From the NCBI GenBank assembly GCA_009869945.1, contig WIXG01000092.1, positions 62,001 to 126,000 of the forward strand: a stretch of DNA of 64,000 nucleotides. The letters run 5' to 3'. The notes under the pieces were generated by a model, which ran no database searches, was not told the origin of the DNA, and saw nothing but the letters and a program-made list of their open reading frames with translations. Positions within the stretch are counted from its first letter, which is position 1; every line of letters begins with the position of its first letter. Of the stretch, positions 47,301 to 59,037 are shown one piece after another. The translations under genes and the position numbers were made by a program. Source of the stretch: Mesaphorura yosii (taxonomy: Eukaryota > Arthropoda > Collembola > Poduromorpha > Tullbergiidae).

Positions 47301-50300
47301 TGCAATGCAATGTGACATTGTCAATTCTAGAAAATGTGTGCGACGATCGCGAAAGTTGCTGCTGTTACCCCTTTCTTTCCTTCGGCTGATCGGACGGAGA
47401 AGCCTTTGTTGATTCATTGCTTGATTGCGTCGACTGTCGTGGAACCGACATCTGCACCGAATGAACAAGAAGCGGGCATATGTAAACGATGCTGGCAAAT
47501 GAAAAATGCTCGCTGTGCTGTTTAACTACCTTGAAAAGAGTTCCTTCTTTGAGACCGTCTGACTCTGGAATAGAGCCGAGCCTGAAAATCATGACGTGCT
47601 CCTCAGAAACGTCGGAGGACTCCTCGGGAATCGTCTCAGGAAATTGGCCTCCAGCAGGCAGGGCAAGTTTCTCCAGCTATGAATGGGAAGAATGCATAAA
47701 TACATGCACCGTTCGCCGAAGGAAGTCATACGGTGCTATTTTCCTATTTACACATGCTATAATTCATAATCAATAATCCATTACCTCTTCCTGCAGCACT
47801 AAATTGGCACCGTACTCGGCCTTAACATGTTCCGGTGTTGGAGGCGGGGTTGATGTTCCGGCTAAAGGCACATCATCAGGTGCACTTTTCTCTTTACCTG
47901 TCAAATTGAATTGAAACATACATTTACCAAATTCAGGCGAAGAAAACGTGAACATGCACACGAGTGTAAACCGAGTTTCATTCAACTCAGTTAGAACACG
48001 CACGGAAAGTTCGGACTTACTTTTCTCGCTCCCAACAAACACATCCCCAAACGGATCCTTCTTAGATTTTCTGATGAAGAACGGATTCAGAGCCTGCTTC
48101 GGCTTGACCGGACACGTGAAGCAAATGGGATCCGGTGTCTTGTAACTCCTGGATTACAATGACACGTAGTAATACGCTGATTGCAGGAATAAAAGAACAG
48201 CGAATGGATGTGCTCACCAAAATGCTGGCCAAATTCTGAACCCGTTTTCCAGACGGAAGTTATTGAAATCTGTTGGACGAAGTTGATGACAGAGTGGAGC
48301 AAAAAGGTAGACAAACAGCTAGACAAGAGAAAGTGTTTAATATTAACTGACAGCTAGATTGTATTTTTGCATTGGCAATTGGAGGAGACGAACGTTGTCA
48401 CGAAACGTACAGTCATTGCAGAGACAGGGAAGAGATAGTAGAATGGATTAGTGTGCTGGATGCTCTTTTCAAAGTCGTTATCAGCGCATTCTTCGGCACA
48501 GTCAAGAAGGATCCAGTGCAGCGTGTACAGTAGCTTTGTTTCGGCTGCGCCCAGCCCACTCTGGATTCCGCTTTGTTTTCTAGTAATAACAGCACCAACA
48601 ACATCAGTCAGATAGTTGAACATATTTCAGGCTCAGATTCTTATCACCATCACCTGTTTGTCAGGAGTTGAGCCGTACAGTGCATCACGTGAGGAAATGC
48701 AGTTTGGATCATTCGCCATCTCGGAATCGACTTGATGGCTTCTGTCAGACTGGGTGATAAGCCAAACTGGATGTTCTGAACCAAAACCCGTTCCAGCGAC
48801 TAAAATCAAGAGCATTACAGTCCACGATTAGAATCTATTTCGGTGCGTGAGTGGAGTTTAATAGAAAAAGCATGCAAATATTAAAAAGCTTCATAAATTA
48901 TCTCTGCTTTGATTAAATGATATGAATTGCGTGAGTGGCACGAATCGGAGCCACATTGAAGCCATGATCTTACCGTCTCGTAGCGCTGAAAGCTGAAGAT
49001 AACGCACTAAATACTTTGATCTAAAAAAGAAATGGCTTATCGTTTTCGCTGTTTGCATGCAACAAGCCGAAATTGGAGAATCATGCTTTCTCAAGAGGTA
49101 CAATCGAATTAGTAGTAGTGAAAAGGAAAGTGTGAAAGTTACCACTGGATTGTTACCTTGCAGGCTTCTCTTATATCCTATCAATTCCAGGTCAAGTTTG
49201 ATGGAAACAAATGAATTAGGTGGTTAGTAATCAGTCATTTGTGATATGTGCCAATGAAAGAGGTTCGGTTTATGAGGTCGGATTGAAAATGCAGACAGTC
49301 TAGTTAAATGATCAACTAAGCTACTGGTTGCACACTTGGTTGAGGGGCAGGCAATCTACCGGCTACCAGGGTCAAGATCAGGGCAGTCTGGGGATTCTAG
49401 AAGGATCGATTGTTGATAAACACCGGAAGAGCCGGAGCACTAATCTATTTTTCAGCTATTTGATAACAAGGACTTGAGTTTTTGGATGCACTACGACTAC
49501 GACATTACGAGTATGAAATACGAATCGGGCGTGGTCATTATCATTAACACATTCACAGAGTGATGCAATTCTTACGAGAACCCAAAACCGAATGCTAAAT
49601 TAAAGTACTACTCGTGCTAATTGCTAATCTCTGTTGGTCTAATTTGACAAAAAAATAAGAGGAAAATTCAATCTTTATTTGCAGATGCAGGCATTTTCTG
49701 ATAACACAAGGAAGAGACGCATGCTTTTGCTTTCACCCGCGGCGAGCAGGACTACAAAACGATCGACGATGATTTACAAAAACACAGGAAAGAAGTCAGT
49801 CAAACTGATTCGACATCAATTCATGCTTCCGGATACTGAATGTACATTCATTGGGTCATTAGTTCTTACACTGGAGATTGAGAGTTGTGCTTACATGATG
49901 AGTGCTCGGATTTTGGCAAAACTACATTTGACAAGATGGTGACAAATAAAATGCACGCACGCACGGTGAGCAGTCAATTCATGTTGGTTAGCAGTTGTTA
50001 GTGGTGTTAATGGCAGAAGCCGGACGAACACGCGAGACGTGACACGTGGACAGTCAAGTGTCGGGGACGGAGAGCGAGCGCAAAAACAAACAAGATTCAT
50101 AAGACACAAGTTGGAAATTTGGAATGGTTATCGTTTGGAACTTCTAGCTAATGGAATGGACACCAATTTTATTGTTGGCCGCCAATTGCATTTGCATTCT
50201 TTGGGGTTAATTCAGTTAAATGCTGAGGGTCATGGTTCGCTTTCACTAGAGTTCAGTATTTGGCATGAGCTCGATGAAGTATGAACTTGGGTTGGAAACG

Positions 50301-51315
50301 GCTTGCCATTCTGCTCGCACCGCATCCGCATCGACCCAGTTAATTTCGTGTCGGTGCACGTTGATGAAACATGAGAGAGAAAATGGGGACAGACGGAGGA
50401 AGGCTCAGAAGAAAATTGCTAGGGAAACTAGACTTGTGGGCAATGCAATGGCAAGGCTACTGATTTAATTTACTTCTCTTTAGCTAGAGTCAAAACTCGT
50501 CAGCAGACGTTTCCGTTCATTCTTATGCAATCAGAGTCACAGTAATATTTACTTTCATGTTTAGCAACAGTCATTTTTAAAGTTAATCTCTTTCCGTTAC
50601 CCATTAACCGTTAAGTCTTTCTCTAGATTTTTGTTATTAACGCTCATCAGGACATTTCTAACATGTCGGCACGAGTTTTAGTGGACAATGCCATTTTTAT
50701 GAGTAGACTGCGTTGTGTTCACTAGCTGGAGTGAACTCTTATTTCTTTTTTAGCCTCACAACAGCACAGCACCCGTCAACTTTCTCCAATCAATGCCACG
50801 GCGGACTTCTCTCACGCGCCGTGCGAGCTTTTCTACACGTCCGAGCCCGAGCTCGTATGAAAATTGATAATTATTTACCTCATTACTTTCTCTGCCATCA
50901 AAGCTGAATTTTGATCGTATGGATATTGGCAATATAGCCTGAACCTAGCCCAGAGAACAGTGTTCATGTATTCGAAATTAATGATGGCTTGGCTTGGCTG
51001 ACGGGAAAGATTGGAAGTTATTTTGTGAAACGAAACTTTTCTTTTTTACTATACCGAAATTTCAGTTCTCAGTTTTTGTGAAAGGCATGTGCCATGTACA
51101 TGATCATGACTCTAAGGCGTTTGTATGCTCAAAAAGTGAGTGTAATGTGCGAATTTGCTTACGACACACGTGGCCTCGTGCAGCTTTCCCAATTTTGGCC
51201 GGATGAAGGGACACGTTTGTCCCCAGAGGAAGGTTTGAATGGGCACCGGGACAATGAAGTCCTCCTCCTGATTATCAAACTCGTCGTGCGCCATTCTCCT
51301 GTGGTTCCTACCCAT
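33803..51315 (-). CDS. unc80: UNC80, NALCN sodium-leak channel complex subunit
   Basis: Giant scaffold that with UNC79 binds and stabilises the NALCN sodium-leak channel and sets neuronal resting excitability. I traced 59 exons with consistent phases, total 9,573 bp, 3,190 residues (human ~3,258). The N-terminus reads VPVPIQTFLWGQTCPFIRPKLGK, a family hallmark. Other landmarks are AAETKLLYTLHWILLD, HACNRGHWPVWMK, FKDLKQILRKEQCDAS, VHGPLGPDAGGIPTQFP, FACKEFYLLHRKPFVLQMFG and LRPFIAQK near the end. It is mostly helical HEAT/ARM-like repeats, with several polybasic, Ser-rich disordered loops (for example exons 10, 20 and 58). Start codon is ambiguous: Met at 51333, 51315 or 51294; the middle one is used. 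Exon coordinates are in the following four entries. Confidence 0.95.
38428..42045 (-). other. unc80: unc80 exons 27-43
   Basis: Exons: 41853-42045, 41439-41787, 41137-41369, 40959-41061, 40735-40888, 40614-40663, 40450-40543, 40132-40370, 39904-40059, 39752-39834, 39626-39675, 39404-39544, 39158-39313, 38940-39088, 38819-38874, 38676-38746, 38428-38592. Exons 32, 37 and 41 are only 50-56 bp. Exon 33 encodes a collagen-like Pro/Gly stretch (PGVPGQPGQVAPGP). Confidence 0.85.
42122..45475 (-). other. unc80: unc80 exons 13-26
   Basis: Exons: 45274-45475, 45043-45182, 44722-44966, 44504-44655, 44337-44432, 44211-44269, 43998-44139, 43503-43919, 43270-43428, 42986-43198, 42802-42931, 42544-42735, 42336-42484, 42122-42263. 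Exon 15 has the MGCTHGCGDAQR patch (human has LGCAYGCGEGHR). Exon 22 has the HACNRGHWPVWMK patch. Exons 18-20 and 25-26 are hydrophilic linkers, likely phosphorylation-rich. Confidence 0.85.
45682..46362 (-). other. unc80 intron 11
   Basis: 681 bp with GA-rich runs (46130-46230) on the plus strand. No extra exon recognised. Confidence 0.45.
48800..51162 (-). other. unc80 first intron
   Basis: 2.36 kb between the start exon and exon 2, both phase 0. Insect UNC80 proteins, as I recall, can carry extra residues at this join, so a further optional phase-0 exon could hide here, but I could not identify one. No other gene is seen. Confidence 0.45.
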
Positions 51316-52823
51316 CGTGAAATCAAGACACACGAATTAACGAATTTGTTAAGACTGTCCGTGCCGAAGAGGCACGGGGAAATGAAGCGAGTCTTAGCAG
51401 AATTAGAATGCTTTAAAGCAAGAGCAAAGAAGCAAACAAAGCCTTCATACTCAAACTCCCTGAATATTGCATTTCACTGGCTCCAATTTGCACTTTGTTA
51501 TTATATAAGAGAAACAAAGTCGAGTATTTTATGGTTCACAATCACGCTAACCTTTAATGATTTCTCCAACGGAGAACGCTACGGCCTGTCAGTCGCTTTA
51601 CAAAAAGTGCAGAAAAATGAATTATGAGAGCCAGGGGAAATGCAAAAAGCACCTTTCCGTTACACAAAATTAATCACGCATTTCATGCGAGTTGGAGCGC
51701 CAGAGAAAGTAAGCCAAAGGTAAGTCGTTACAATCTCTTGTTCGAATCGGGAAATTGTCACAGGCGGAATCAGAATGTTGACAAGCACCACCAAAACTTA
51801 CCGATCTTGTAGTATTTACAATTCTGTAACTAAGTTTGAAAGGGAAATCTAAAAATGGAAGTAAATTCGGCAAATTCTCCAGTTTTCGTTGCTGCTGGAG
51901 AGAAGGCGAGCGAAAGGTGGAAGCTGGCACAATGAGGCCAGGAAGAAGACTGTTTCCTGCCAGAGCAGAGTCAAGTTGGAATCAGAGCACGGGCACGAGA
52001 GACGGATTCTGAGACGTGGCCACGGACACGTCGCGGTGGTGTGGCCTGGCCACAGTAGAACGTAGAAGTTGATAGAAGCAGACTAGCAGAGCCTCAGCCA
52101 TGGATGAAAGTGAATATGAGAGACTGAGGCGGAGAAGAGAGAAAAGTGGAGATGAAAACACGAACAGGCTATCGATTTTTCTGCTTTTCATCATCAGGCC
52201 ACTGCGAAAGATGCTGGGAAAGAATCTCTTGTCTTGTTCACACATTCATGGCACATTCGGCACGCAAAAATACGGCTGGTATGATTTTTCCGCGGGTTCC
52301 CATTGTATTAGTCACAAAACAATCCGGCAGCATTCGCACATTTACATTTGCTTTTGCCTCGGAAGCAGCTGTTCATGTCCTGTGTTTATGTAACCACGCA
52401 GAATCTGTCTGAGTCCTGGGTTCAGTGAGTTCTCGGATTTCATGATGTCTTCTTGCCTGTCAGATATCAATCGGACTCACCTCGCACTTGAGCTCTGTTT
52501 TCTGTCTGTCTCGACCCGAGGAAATGTAAACAGAAGTGACAGCGGGTGTCATGCGGCCGGCAGAAATGCAGCTCGATGCTCGTGGAGGTGCCTTGCATGC
52601 GCAAGGTTTTATGGTGTAATAAAAGTTATTCTCCAAACTCGTTAAACAGGAGCATGCAGTCAGATATTACAACATGAATAATCTCGACAGTTGCGTGGAA
52701 TGAACGAGGCTGAAGCATGGCATTTTCAAAATCCAGTTCACAAAATTGTGTGGTGATTTTATTAAAACTATAAAATCGGAGTTAATCGTACATGTTTTTC
52801 AGTCTTTAGACAAGAACTCTTAA
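51316..52823. other. Upstream region of unc80 and 3' region of ZDHHC6
   Basis: About 1.5 kb. AATAAA on the minus strand (complement of 52758-52763) fits the ZDHHC6 3' end. The rest should include the unc80 promoter and 5' UTR. No exon recognised. Confidence 0.45.
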
Positions 52824-54752
52824 TTATTTGACCTTCTTACTATTGAAATTACTTGTTGCAGTGTTTTTATTTGTAGATTTACGTGCACCGCCGACGGAGG
52901 GCTCGTGATTTGCTGGGAAGATGTTGATCGTTTCTACCGCACAGCGTCTCGGAAACCATCCTTTCGGCTTCTCACCATTTTCGCCAGTACCATTATTGTT
53001 AGTTCGTTCTCCATAAAGCCAGTATCTATCAAAGCCAACCAGTTATTACGCTCATAAGCATAACAGCTTTGGTGCATTGCGCTGCACGCTTACTTTTTCC
53101 ATCTGGACACGAGCACCTTGTCCTCCTTGACTAATTTGATCCGCGACTCATCTGAGCATGGCGGATGGAAAAGCACACCACACCCTTTGGAAATTGGACA
53201 CCAGGATCCACTGAATCCTTCTATAACGATGTATTCTCTGACCCGCTCCTTCTTGTCACTTTTCTGCTCAAGCTGTTCAACCTGCAACAAAAAGCGACCG
53301 TGCTCCTGTTATCTGATGTATTTCATGTATTAATTGAACGGCGCTCTCACCGTGAGGGTGTACTGATCACATCCCTCGACTACTGGCCAACTTATACCAT
53401 CTCCAACTGACCGGAATGACAAATTAAGCACAGAGAAAATATTCATTTTCCAGCCCAGATCGTACGGATACACAAATTCTGGGAGGTCTGGATCCCGCCT
53501 CCTCCGGTACTCGGCCTTCTCGACAATCCAGTCTTCAATACTCGTTCTGTTGCGCCAAACTATCTTAATCTAAGGGTTCAGAGAGGGAAATTAAAATGGG
53601 CTGTTCATTTTTAATCACAATAGTTGGTTAGACTGAAAACATGTAGAAAGCGAACCTGATAATACAACAAGAGGCCCACTCCAAATGCCACACCAAATGC
53701 GCATCCCAAACTATTATATCACATATCAAAGATTACGTGCAATTTCAAAGACTAATGCGAAATGAAGGGCAAATTATTGTTACCTGAATAAACACCAGAG
53801 GAAACTGTACAGCCTATTTTGCAAAAATATTACTTCAATTATACCATGCATTCATATTCTCATAGTCTTAGAAGTAGAGCCTCCGTACCCGAGATACACC
53901 ATGGGTGCATCGATTTCATAATACACGTAATATGCCCTGTAAATAGCATGATACAGGGACACCGCTAAAATCACAGTGGCATGGCTGCAGCCAAGTGAAG
54001 CTGAGACGAGAAAGCCGATGAAGGTAGCATGATTCTTGTGACCGACGCACCCATTTATCCAAGGGCACTTCAGATAAACTCAATCAGCATATGAAGGCAA
54101 GGAGTTGAGAGTTAATAACTTACATGATGATCCATCTGTAAAGAACATACACTGAATTATTAGCGGGTATCGAGACTAAGGATTAAGAATTGAGCTAACG
54201 AAGTATCCTACCTTCATAACGCATCTTCCACCTGAAACAAAACAAACACATTACATTCTGTAATTTTTGATTATCGAACTTTCAAATAAGCAAGAAACTC
54301 ACACTGTCGGCAATGATGAGATCTAGGAGCCTTAAATCCATTGCACACTGTACAGGCTTGGAGCTTCGAACAAGCCTTGTCATGCGACTAGAGAAATAGC
54401 AGCAAGTTACATTTCTAATACAGGCACGACCTTGTCTTTTTACCGGATTCCATTTTAATGGTAAGTAGCCAGGGCCCGTCAGCATGGCACAGAAGAAATT
54501 GTACATTGTAAGTCCACTACACGTTAAGAAGAACGACAGGTTGAGCAACCCAAGTACGCTGGATTGTGGAGGCCACCACATGAGAGAACAAAATATCACC
54601 GACAATGTTATCGTTGATATCAGCACTAGTGGCAAAAGGGAAGCTTTAATTTTCAGACTTTGAGTTGAGGCAGACTAGTTCTACATGGGCATACCTAACG
54701 TAGCAATTGGACCCGCATGGAGCACGGTTCTTAGTGGTTTCAACTCTTGCAT
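52824..54752 (-). CDS. ZDHHC6: Palmitoyltransferase ZDHHC6
   Basis: ER-resident protein S-acyltransferase; in vertebrates it palmitoylates calnexin and other ER proteins. Exons in coding order: 54695-54752, 54444-54625, 54303-54387, 54212-54231, 54124-54135, 53889-54067, 53784-53813, 53656-53710, 53351-53569, 53104 region as 53094-53281, 52824-53025; 409 residues (human 413). It has four membrane helices. The Cys-rich domain reads [38 protein letters not shown], with a complete catalytic DHHC. The C-terminal SH3-like part matches ZDHHC6 (WPVVEGCDQYTLT, RWKKYWLYGE, GWFPRRCAVE). It ends KKVK, a dilysine KKxx ER-retrieval signal like human KKNR. Exons 4 and 5 are microexons of 20 and 12 bp; the 12-bp one encodes exactly MDHH. 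Confidence 0.93.
54124..54231 (-). other. ZDHHC6: ZDHHC6 microexons (54212-54231 and 54124-54135)
   Basis: The 20-bp exon (acceptor tttcag, donor gtagga) encodes (C)GRCVMK. The 12-bp exon (acceptor tacag, donor gtaagt) encodes MDHH. The next exon starts at 54067 (acceptor ctgaag) with the catalytic Cys. All joins are in phase. Missing the 12-bp exon would keep frame but delete the catalytic D-H-H. Confidence 0.88.
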
Positions 54753-54888
54753 TGTTGCAGTTTTGTGGACAATGATGCAGCTGGGAAATTGTGACAGGGA
54801 TCTTAGAGAGACAAACTTAAGATTACGTCCCTGGGTTTGTATTTCAGGTACCCGTCACATGTGAATTCTTCTGGTGTCAACAAGGAAA

Positions 54889-55315
54889 TCACGATAGCAC
54901 ATTAAATATCGCATCAGCCTCCTGTATCCAACCCACGATCTGCTGGAACGTCAAGGGGCAAGTTTTGAGTCGGTTGAGGACAGATTTTCTGCAATCCTGA
55001 AAGCTTTTGAAGAAGATACATGAACCACTGCTCTCATACCTTTATAAATAGAATTCAGCAGGCTTACCTCTATAAACAAATCGGTGCCTTCCGAAGGATG
55101 AGCTGCTCCATAACCATTTGCCAACTTTAATGATTCTACTGATGCTGAGCTCATCTGATATGATCTCATGAGAAACAATTCAAAATCATCATCCAAAATC
55201 CGAACAAGACTTTGTACCGCAAAAGTAAGGATATCTTCACGGAGTAGAGAAGTCTGGATTTGTGGAAAAGAGAGCGAACAACGTGCTTCTCGAATCAACT
55301 CACCGTCTTCAGCAT
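54889..55315 (-). CDS. Unrecognised small acidic protein, about 101 residues
   Basis: Exons in coding order 55304-55315 (as the minimal start MLKT), 55068-55253, 54889-54996; phases agree and flanking splice sites are good. The product is helical in character (SLLREDILTFAVQSLVRILDD, DCRKSVLNRLKTC). I do not recognise the family. The first exon can extend upstream in frame to an acceptor-like tttag at 55353, giving ...TLNNELRLNDQ before MLKT, so the true start may lie in a further upstream exon. It lies 136 bp before the ZDHHC6 start on the same strand, which suggests closely spaced tandem genes, and faces MTR3 across a short divergent region. Confidence 0.6.
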
Positions 55316-55498
55316 CTGATCATTGAGTCTCAGTTCATTATTCAGTGTCACACTAAATCAGTGTTTGTTAGTTACATTAGTCAATTGAGACATTGACTGG
55401 CGAGAACATTTCTTAGTCAATCACATTTTGGGGCGTGACTTGTTATAGCGTTACAAGAAACTAAAGACGTGAAACCACATCACATCACCGCAGAACAA
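55316..55498. promoter_or_regulatory. Likely bidirectional promoter between the small gene and MTR3
   Basis: Only about 180 bp separate the two divergent start codons. No TATA box is obvious, typical of housekeeping bidirectional promoters. This is inferred from spacing only, and part may be 5' exon of the small gene. Confidence 0.4.
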
Positions 55499-56609
55499 AT
55501 GAAGATGGAGTGTGAGGACGGCAACGGTGTGGACGTGGACGCCTTGAGAGGGCCCACCAGAGCAGATACGATCGTCCCTAAAGTGTCCTTACTGGATCAG
55601 TCTACCAAGAAACGGCAGGATGGACGTGATCCAAGCGATATCAGACCAATCTGTAAGGCGAAACTGTCGGGCGGGTACACCCACAGACCACTGACTGCAT
55701 TCATTCATGACTACTTTTGATTAATTATTCATAGTTGTACAAACTGGCGTGCGGGCCGACTCCAGGGGCTCATCATACATTGAACTAGGCAACACAAAGG
55801 TCATATGTGTTGTCAATGGACCAAAGGATCTCTCGAAGAAAATTGAGTTCAGGTAAAAGGCGTTATAAAATACGACTTGCCAATACGCCAATGTCATTTG
55901 CGATCATGTAATTTGTATAATTTTTTTAGCGCAACTGGTCTAATATCTGTCGATATTCAATCCGTGGGTGGAAAAGTACATGAGAAGGATATAATTTTAC
56001 TGAAAGAAGCCCTCGAAGCAGTAATCTTACTGGTAAAAATTGCGGGCATACTACTTAATGAGTCGTAGCGTAGCACGACTCAGGTACGACACTTAATTTT
56101 ATATGTGTCTCTTTAGGAGAAGTTTCCAAAGAGCTTGCTGGAAATCGTTCTGACAATTTTGGATGACTGTGGCTCTGCAATTGCTGCTTGCATAACTGCG
56201 GCGGGTCTGGCGCTGATTGATGCAGGAGTTCCAGTTTATGACACCCCAGTTGGGGGTTCATTGGTAAGAGTCAGAAATCTGGCACGTTTTTACATACAAA
56301 TACACCGCATATCTCTTTTAGCTCTTCGACGGGAAGAATTTCTTCCTGGACCCGACGAAAACAGAGGTGCAGAATCTCGACTTAACCGACAGTATAAAGA
56401 ATTCCGCTGGAGGTGGTCTCTTCACGATGGGCTATCTGCCAACGAGGGAGCAAATCTGTTTGTTCACAATGGAGGGGAAGGTGGACCCCCAAACATTGGC
56501 CACATGTATGGAAGCATTAACCAACATGAACTTGAAGTTGTTTGCTGTCATACGAAATCACGCAATGGAAAGGCTCAATCAAACTGATTCAAATGCGAAG
56601 CTGGTTTAA
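55499..56609 (+). CDS. EXOSC6: Exosome complex component MTR3 (EXOSC6-like)
   Basis: RNase PH-fold subunit of the RNA exosome core ring, acting in 3'-5' RNA decay and processing. Exons 55499-55652, 55735-55852, 55930-56032, 56117-56263, 56322-56609; 269 residues (human EXOSC6 272). Typical features: RDPSDIRPI near residue 45, GSSYIELGNTKVICVVNGP, DDCGSAIAACITAAGLALIDAGVPVYD and FFLDPTKTE. The LLDPT-like motif favours MTR3 over RRP41 and RRP46. Animal ring subunits are catalytically dead, so it should be structural. An upstream GTG in frame is not a plausible start; ATG at 55499 is used. Compared with human, the middle loop is shorter. AATAAA at 56694-56699. Confidence 0.88.
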
Positions 56610-59037
56610 ATCTTAATTCCAATAGCAGTATAAATATTGATTGCGTTCTGTGATGTTCAAGCATGGAATAATTTTTTACTGCACATTACAGAAAATAAAC
56701 GCCGGAGACATTTTAGAAACTGACAAACTTCAAACGTGTGCTTAGTGCTTACACGCAGCAGCAAAAATGGTGACATAACCATCGGCATTAGCCATCTTAA
56801 TTGTTGCCTCATCCGACGCATGCGAATGTTCGTAAAATGATGGTTCATTTAAATTGTTTGCTGCAATTGCGGTATTTACATTTGGAATAAATGGACAATT
56901 TACGAATGTGTTGCACATGAGCAGGTGTTGAATAATAATGAATTTTTTATGGTTCTGCATGATTACAAGTTTTGCGTTTTGCGAATTAGTAAACTGAACC
57001 AAGCAAGATGCAGTCACACTCACACCTCTCCACTTTCTCTTTCTTTCGACAACTTGGCATTGTATAACACGAAGACGCACATGTGCAAAGCAAAGATTGA
57101 TTGCGCGAAAGCAGTAACCAGACTAAAGTCTTAAATGTCTCTTAATGTGGCTGATGCCTTCGTGCCAAGCGCCAAGTACCATTAAAATTGGTGGTATTGC
57201 CATTCGCCTATCCGACAATTTATGGCGCGCAAGGCCATTAGCATCAGTATCAGCACTTTAACAGTTCCTATTTGCTTGAATGAAGCATTCAGGATGCAAA
57301 ATATTTCGGAAGAATTGCGTAGTGCGGATCTGAGAATTCATTTTAACGATTTAATTGCACATTCGACCCAAATTAGATAGAAGACGTGTGCGGTGTCAGC
57401 AAACAGACTTGGGCGCATTAACTTAATCATGCTAATGAGTGACGCGTGTGTAATTTGCCTGAAGTGAGCAAAATTATGCCAATATGAATTCATGAAGAAT
57501 CGAATATTACGCAGAATTTGATTGCATCAGAGTCATTCAGGTCAGAATCAGGATTTAACGCACAGTTTATCTGTATCTCCTTTGCTTGTTGTGCAGCGCA
57601 TCTTCGGAACCCCGTCAACCAATTTAACTTGTACTTTTGCCTTCTGCATTCTGTTGAACGAGATTTTGGTACCTTTTGCGCTCAGCTCAGCGTTCGAGCA
57701 TTGCTTGAATTGTATGAAAACAAAAATAAGCAAGAGCGACCCGAAATGGATGACCCAGTTTAAGTCTCAAGGTAAACGGAGTGCGTTGGCCCATTTACCC
57801 ACTGGATAAAGGCCCGATGCTGTGCCTGTTGACATTCTTTCTCAAAAGTAAGTCGCGATCGTCGCGTCGTGTGCATTGAAAGTGTTTGTGTTTTCCTTTT
57901 CTACTCGGTCAAGTACCCAATTGCTCTGGAATTTACACAATTAAGCGGCAGCAGGTTATTTTGTTTTGTTGGGACTTTTTAAGTCTTTGGCTCGCGAACC
58001 AGGAAGCAGAGTCAAACAGTCAAAGTCAGAAACGAGACACTTGGCTCGAAGAAGGATCTCACTGCTGCTGTGAGGTTATTATATAAGAACAACGCGACGT
58101 TCTGCATCACAATTTTGGCGTCCGGCTCCTTGACGCGACGCGGACATGAAAGTTCAACCACCACCACAACACGGCAACAATAATTCATGTATGATTACAT
58201 AAACATTCGAGCATTCACGAGTAAGAAACATGTTCTATATTTCTGCAAAAAGCGTCAAATCTGAGTGATTGATTTCTTTTTCACTGTTGACTGCTCCGTG
58301 CGCCGCGGCCCAGCAAAAGTGACGAGAGTAAACATCTTGAACACATAACACTTCATTTGCTGTGCTGTGGTCGTGCGCAACGAAAATTGACATTTGTTAC
58401 GTAGCAGTGGTGCGTGGTCGGTGGTCGCGCTTTGTTGCTGCTTCGACTGGCCAACGCAGGGGCGAATCTTGGCTGTCGTCTTTAGAAAGTGGAAGTCAAT
58501 CGAGAAAAGGTAAGGCAACATTGCAGTTAACTCTTCTCTGAATTGCACAGGCAGCGCAGGAGGCGGTTCAGTGAGTTACGAACGTAGGAGTAAATGCATC
58601 TTAACGATTGGAGGTGACTCGTAGTATACATTTGCATATCATCACGAAAGATTTTCACTAATCTTAAAGATTAAGTCAACGCAGCCAGTCAGTTAGTTGC
58701 AGCCAAATGGTAATCGTAATTTGTAAAATTTTATTGCACGCACGCAATCAGCGCGCATTTGCTCCGCGACTCCTGTCTCGAGCACATCGGGGAATTGTGC
58801 GTGCTCCGAACCCTGACCTTTCCTGTCACAAAATGTTGCTGTGAGGTTTGTTTTCTGTGAGACTCGCCTACGAATAGCAACTTGTCCCTTGTCCAGTTTC
58901 GATTTGGATTTGTGAAGAGAGAGAGATGAAGAAAAAACCTGGTGCTGGTGTCAAACAGGATTAACGTCTTTGCGACGCATTTCTGACGGACGTTCATCAC
59001 TGCTTCATGTGATTTTGACAGTTTACTTGTGCGAACC
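56610..59037. other. Gene-poor spacer before the protease
   Basis: About 2.4 kb, starting with the MTR3 3' UTR. Several frames of 60-112 codons are open on both strands (for example 56742-57080 minus, 57518-57809 plus). They lack protein-like composition or splice joins. A hyphenated CACGCACGC repeat lies near 58737. No gene is claimed. Confidence 0.5.

Larger units (their letters stand above)
45559..51315 (-). other. unc80: unc80 exons 1-12
   Basis: Exons: 51163-51315, 48654-48799, 48411-48579, 48218-48318, 48021-48148, 47785-47897, 47530-47676, 47369-47451, 47046-47285, 46573-46981, 46363-46505, 45559-45681. Exon 9 carries LVTFMDIAVLKCLFIPHWDEEG, conserved in UNC80. Exon 10 (409 bp) opens the first large basic, disordered loop. 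The join of exons 3 and 4 is two residues shorter than in vertebrates. Confidence 0.85.

Noticed and set aside
55469..55498. Upstream in-frame extension of MTR3
   Set aside because: The codon at its head is GTG, not ATG; nuclear genes rarely start there and ATG at 55499 is close by.
56742..57080. 112-codon frame on minus strand in the gene-poor spacer
   Set aside because: No domain, no splice sites in phase, no signal of a conserved protein.
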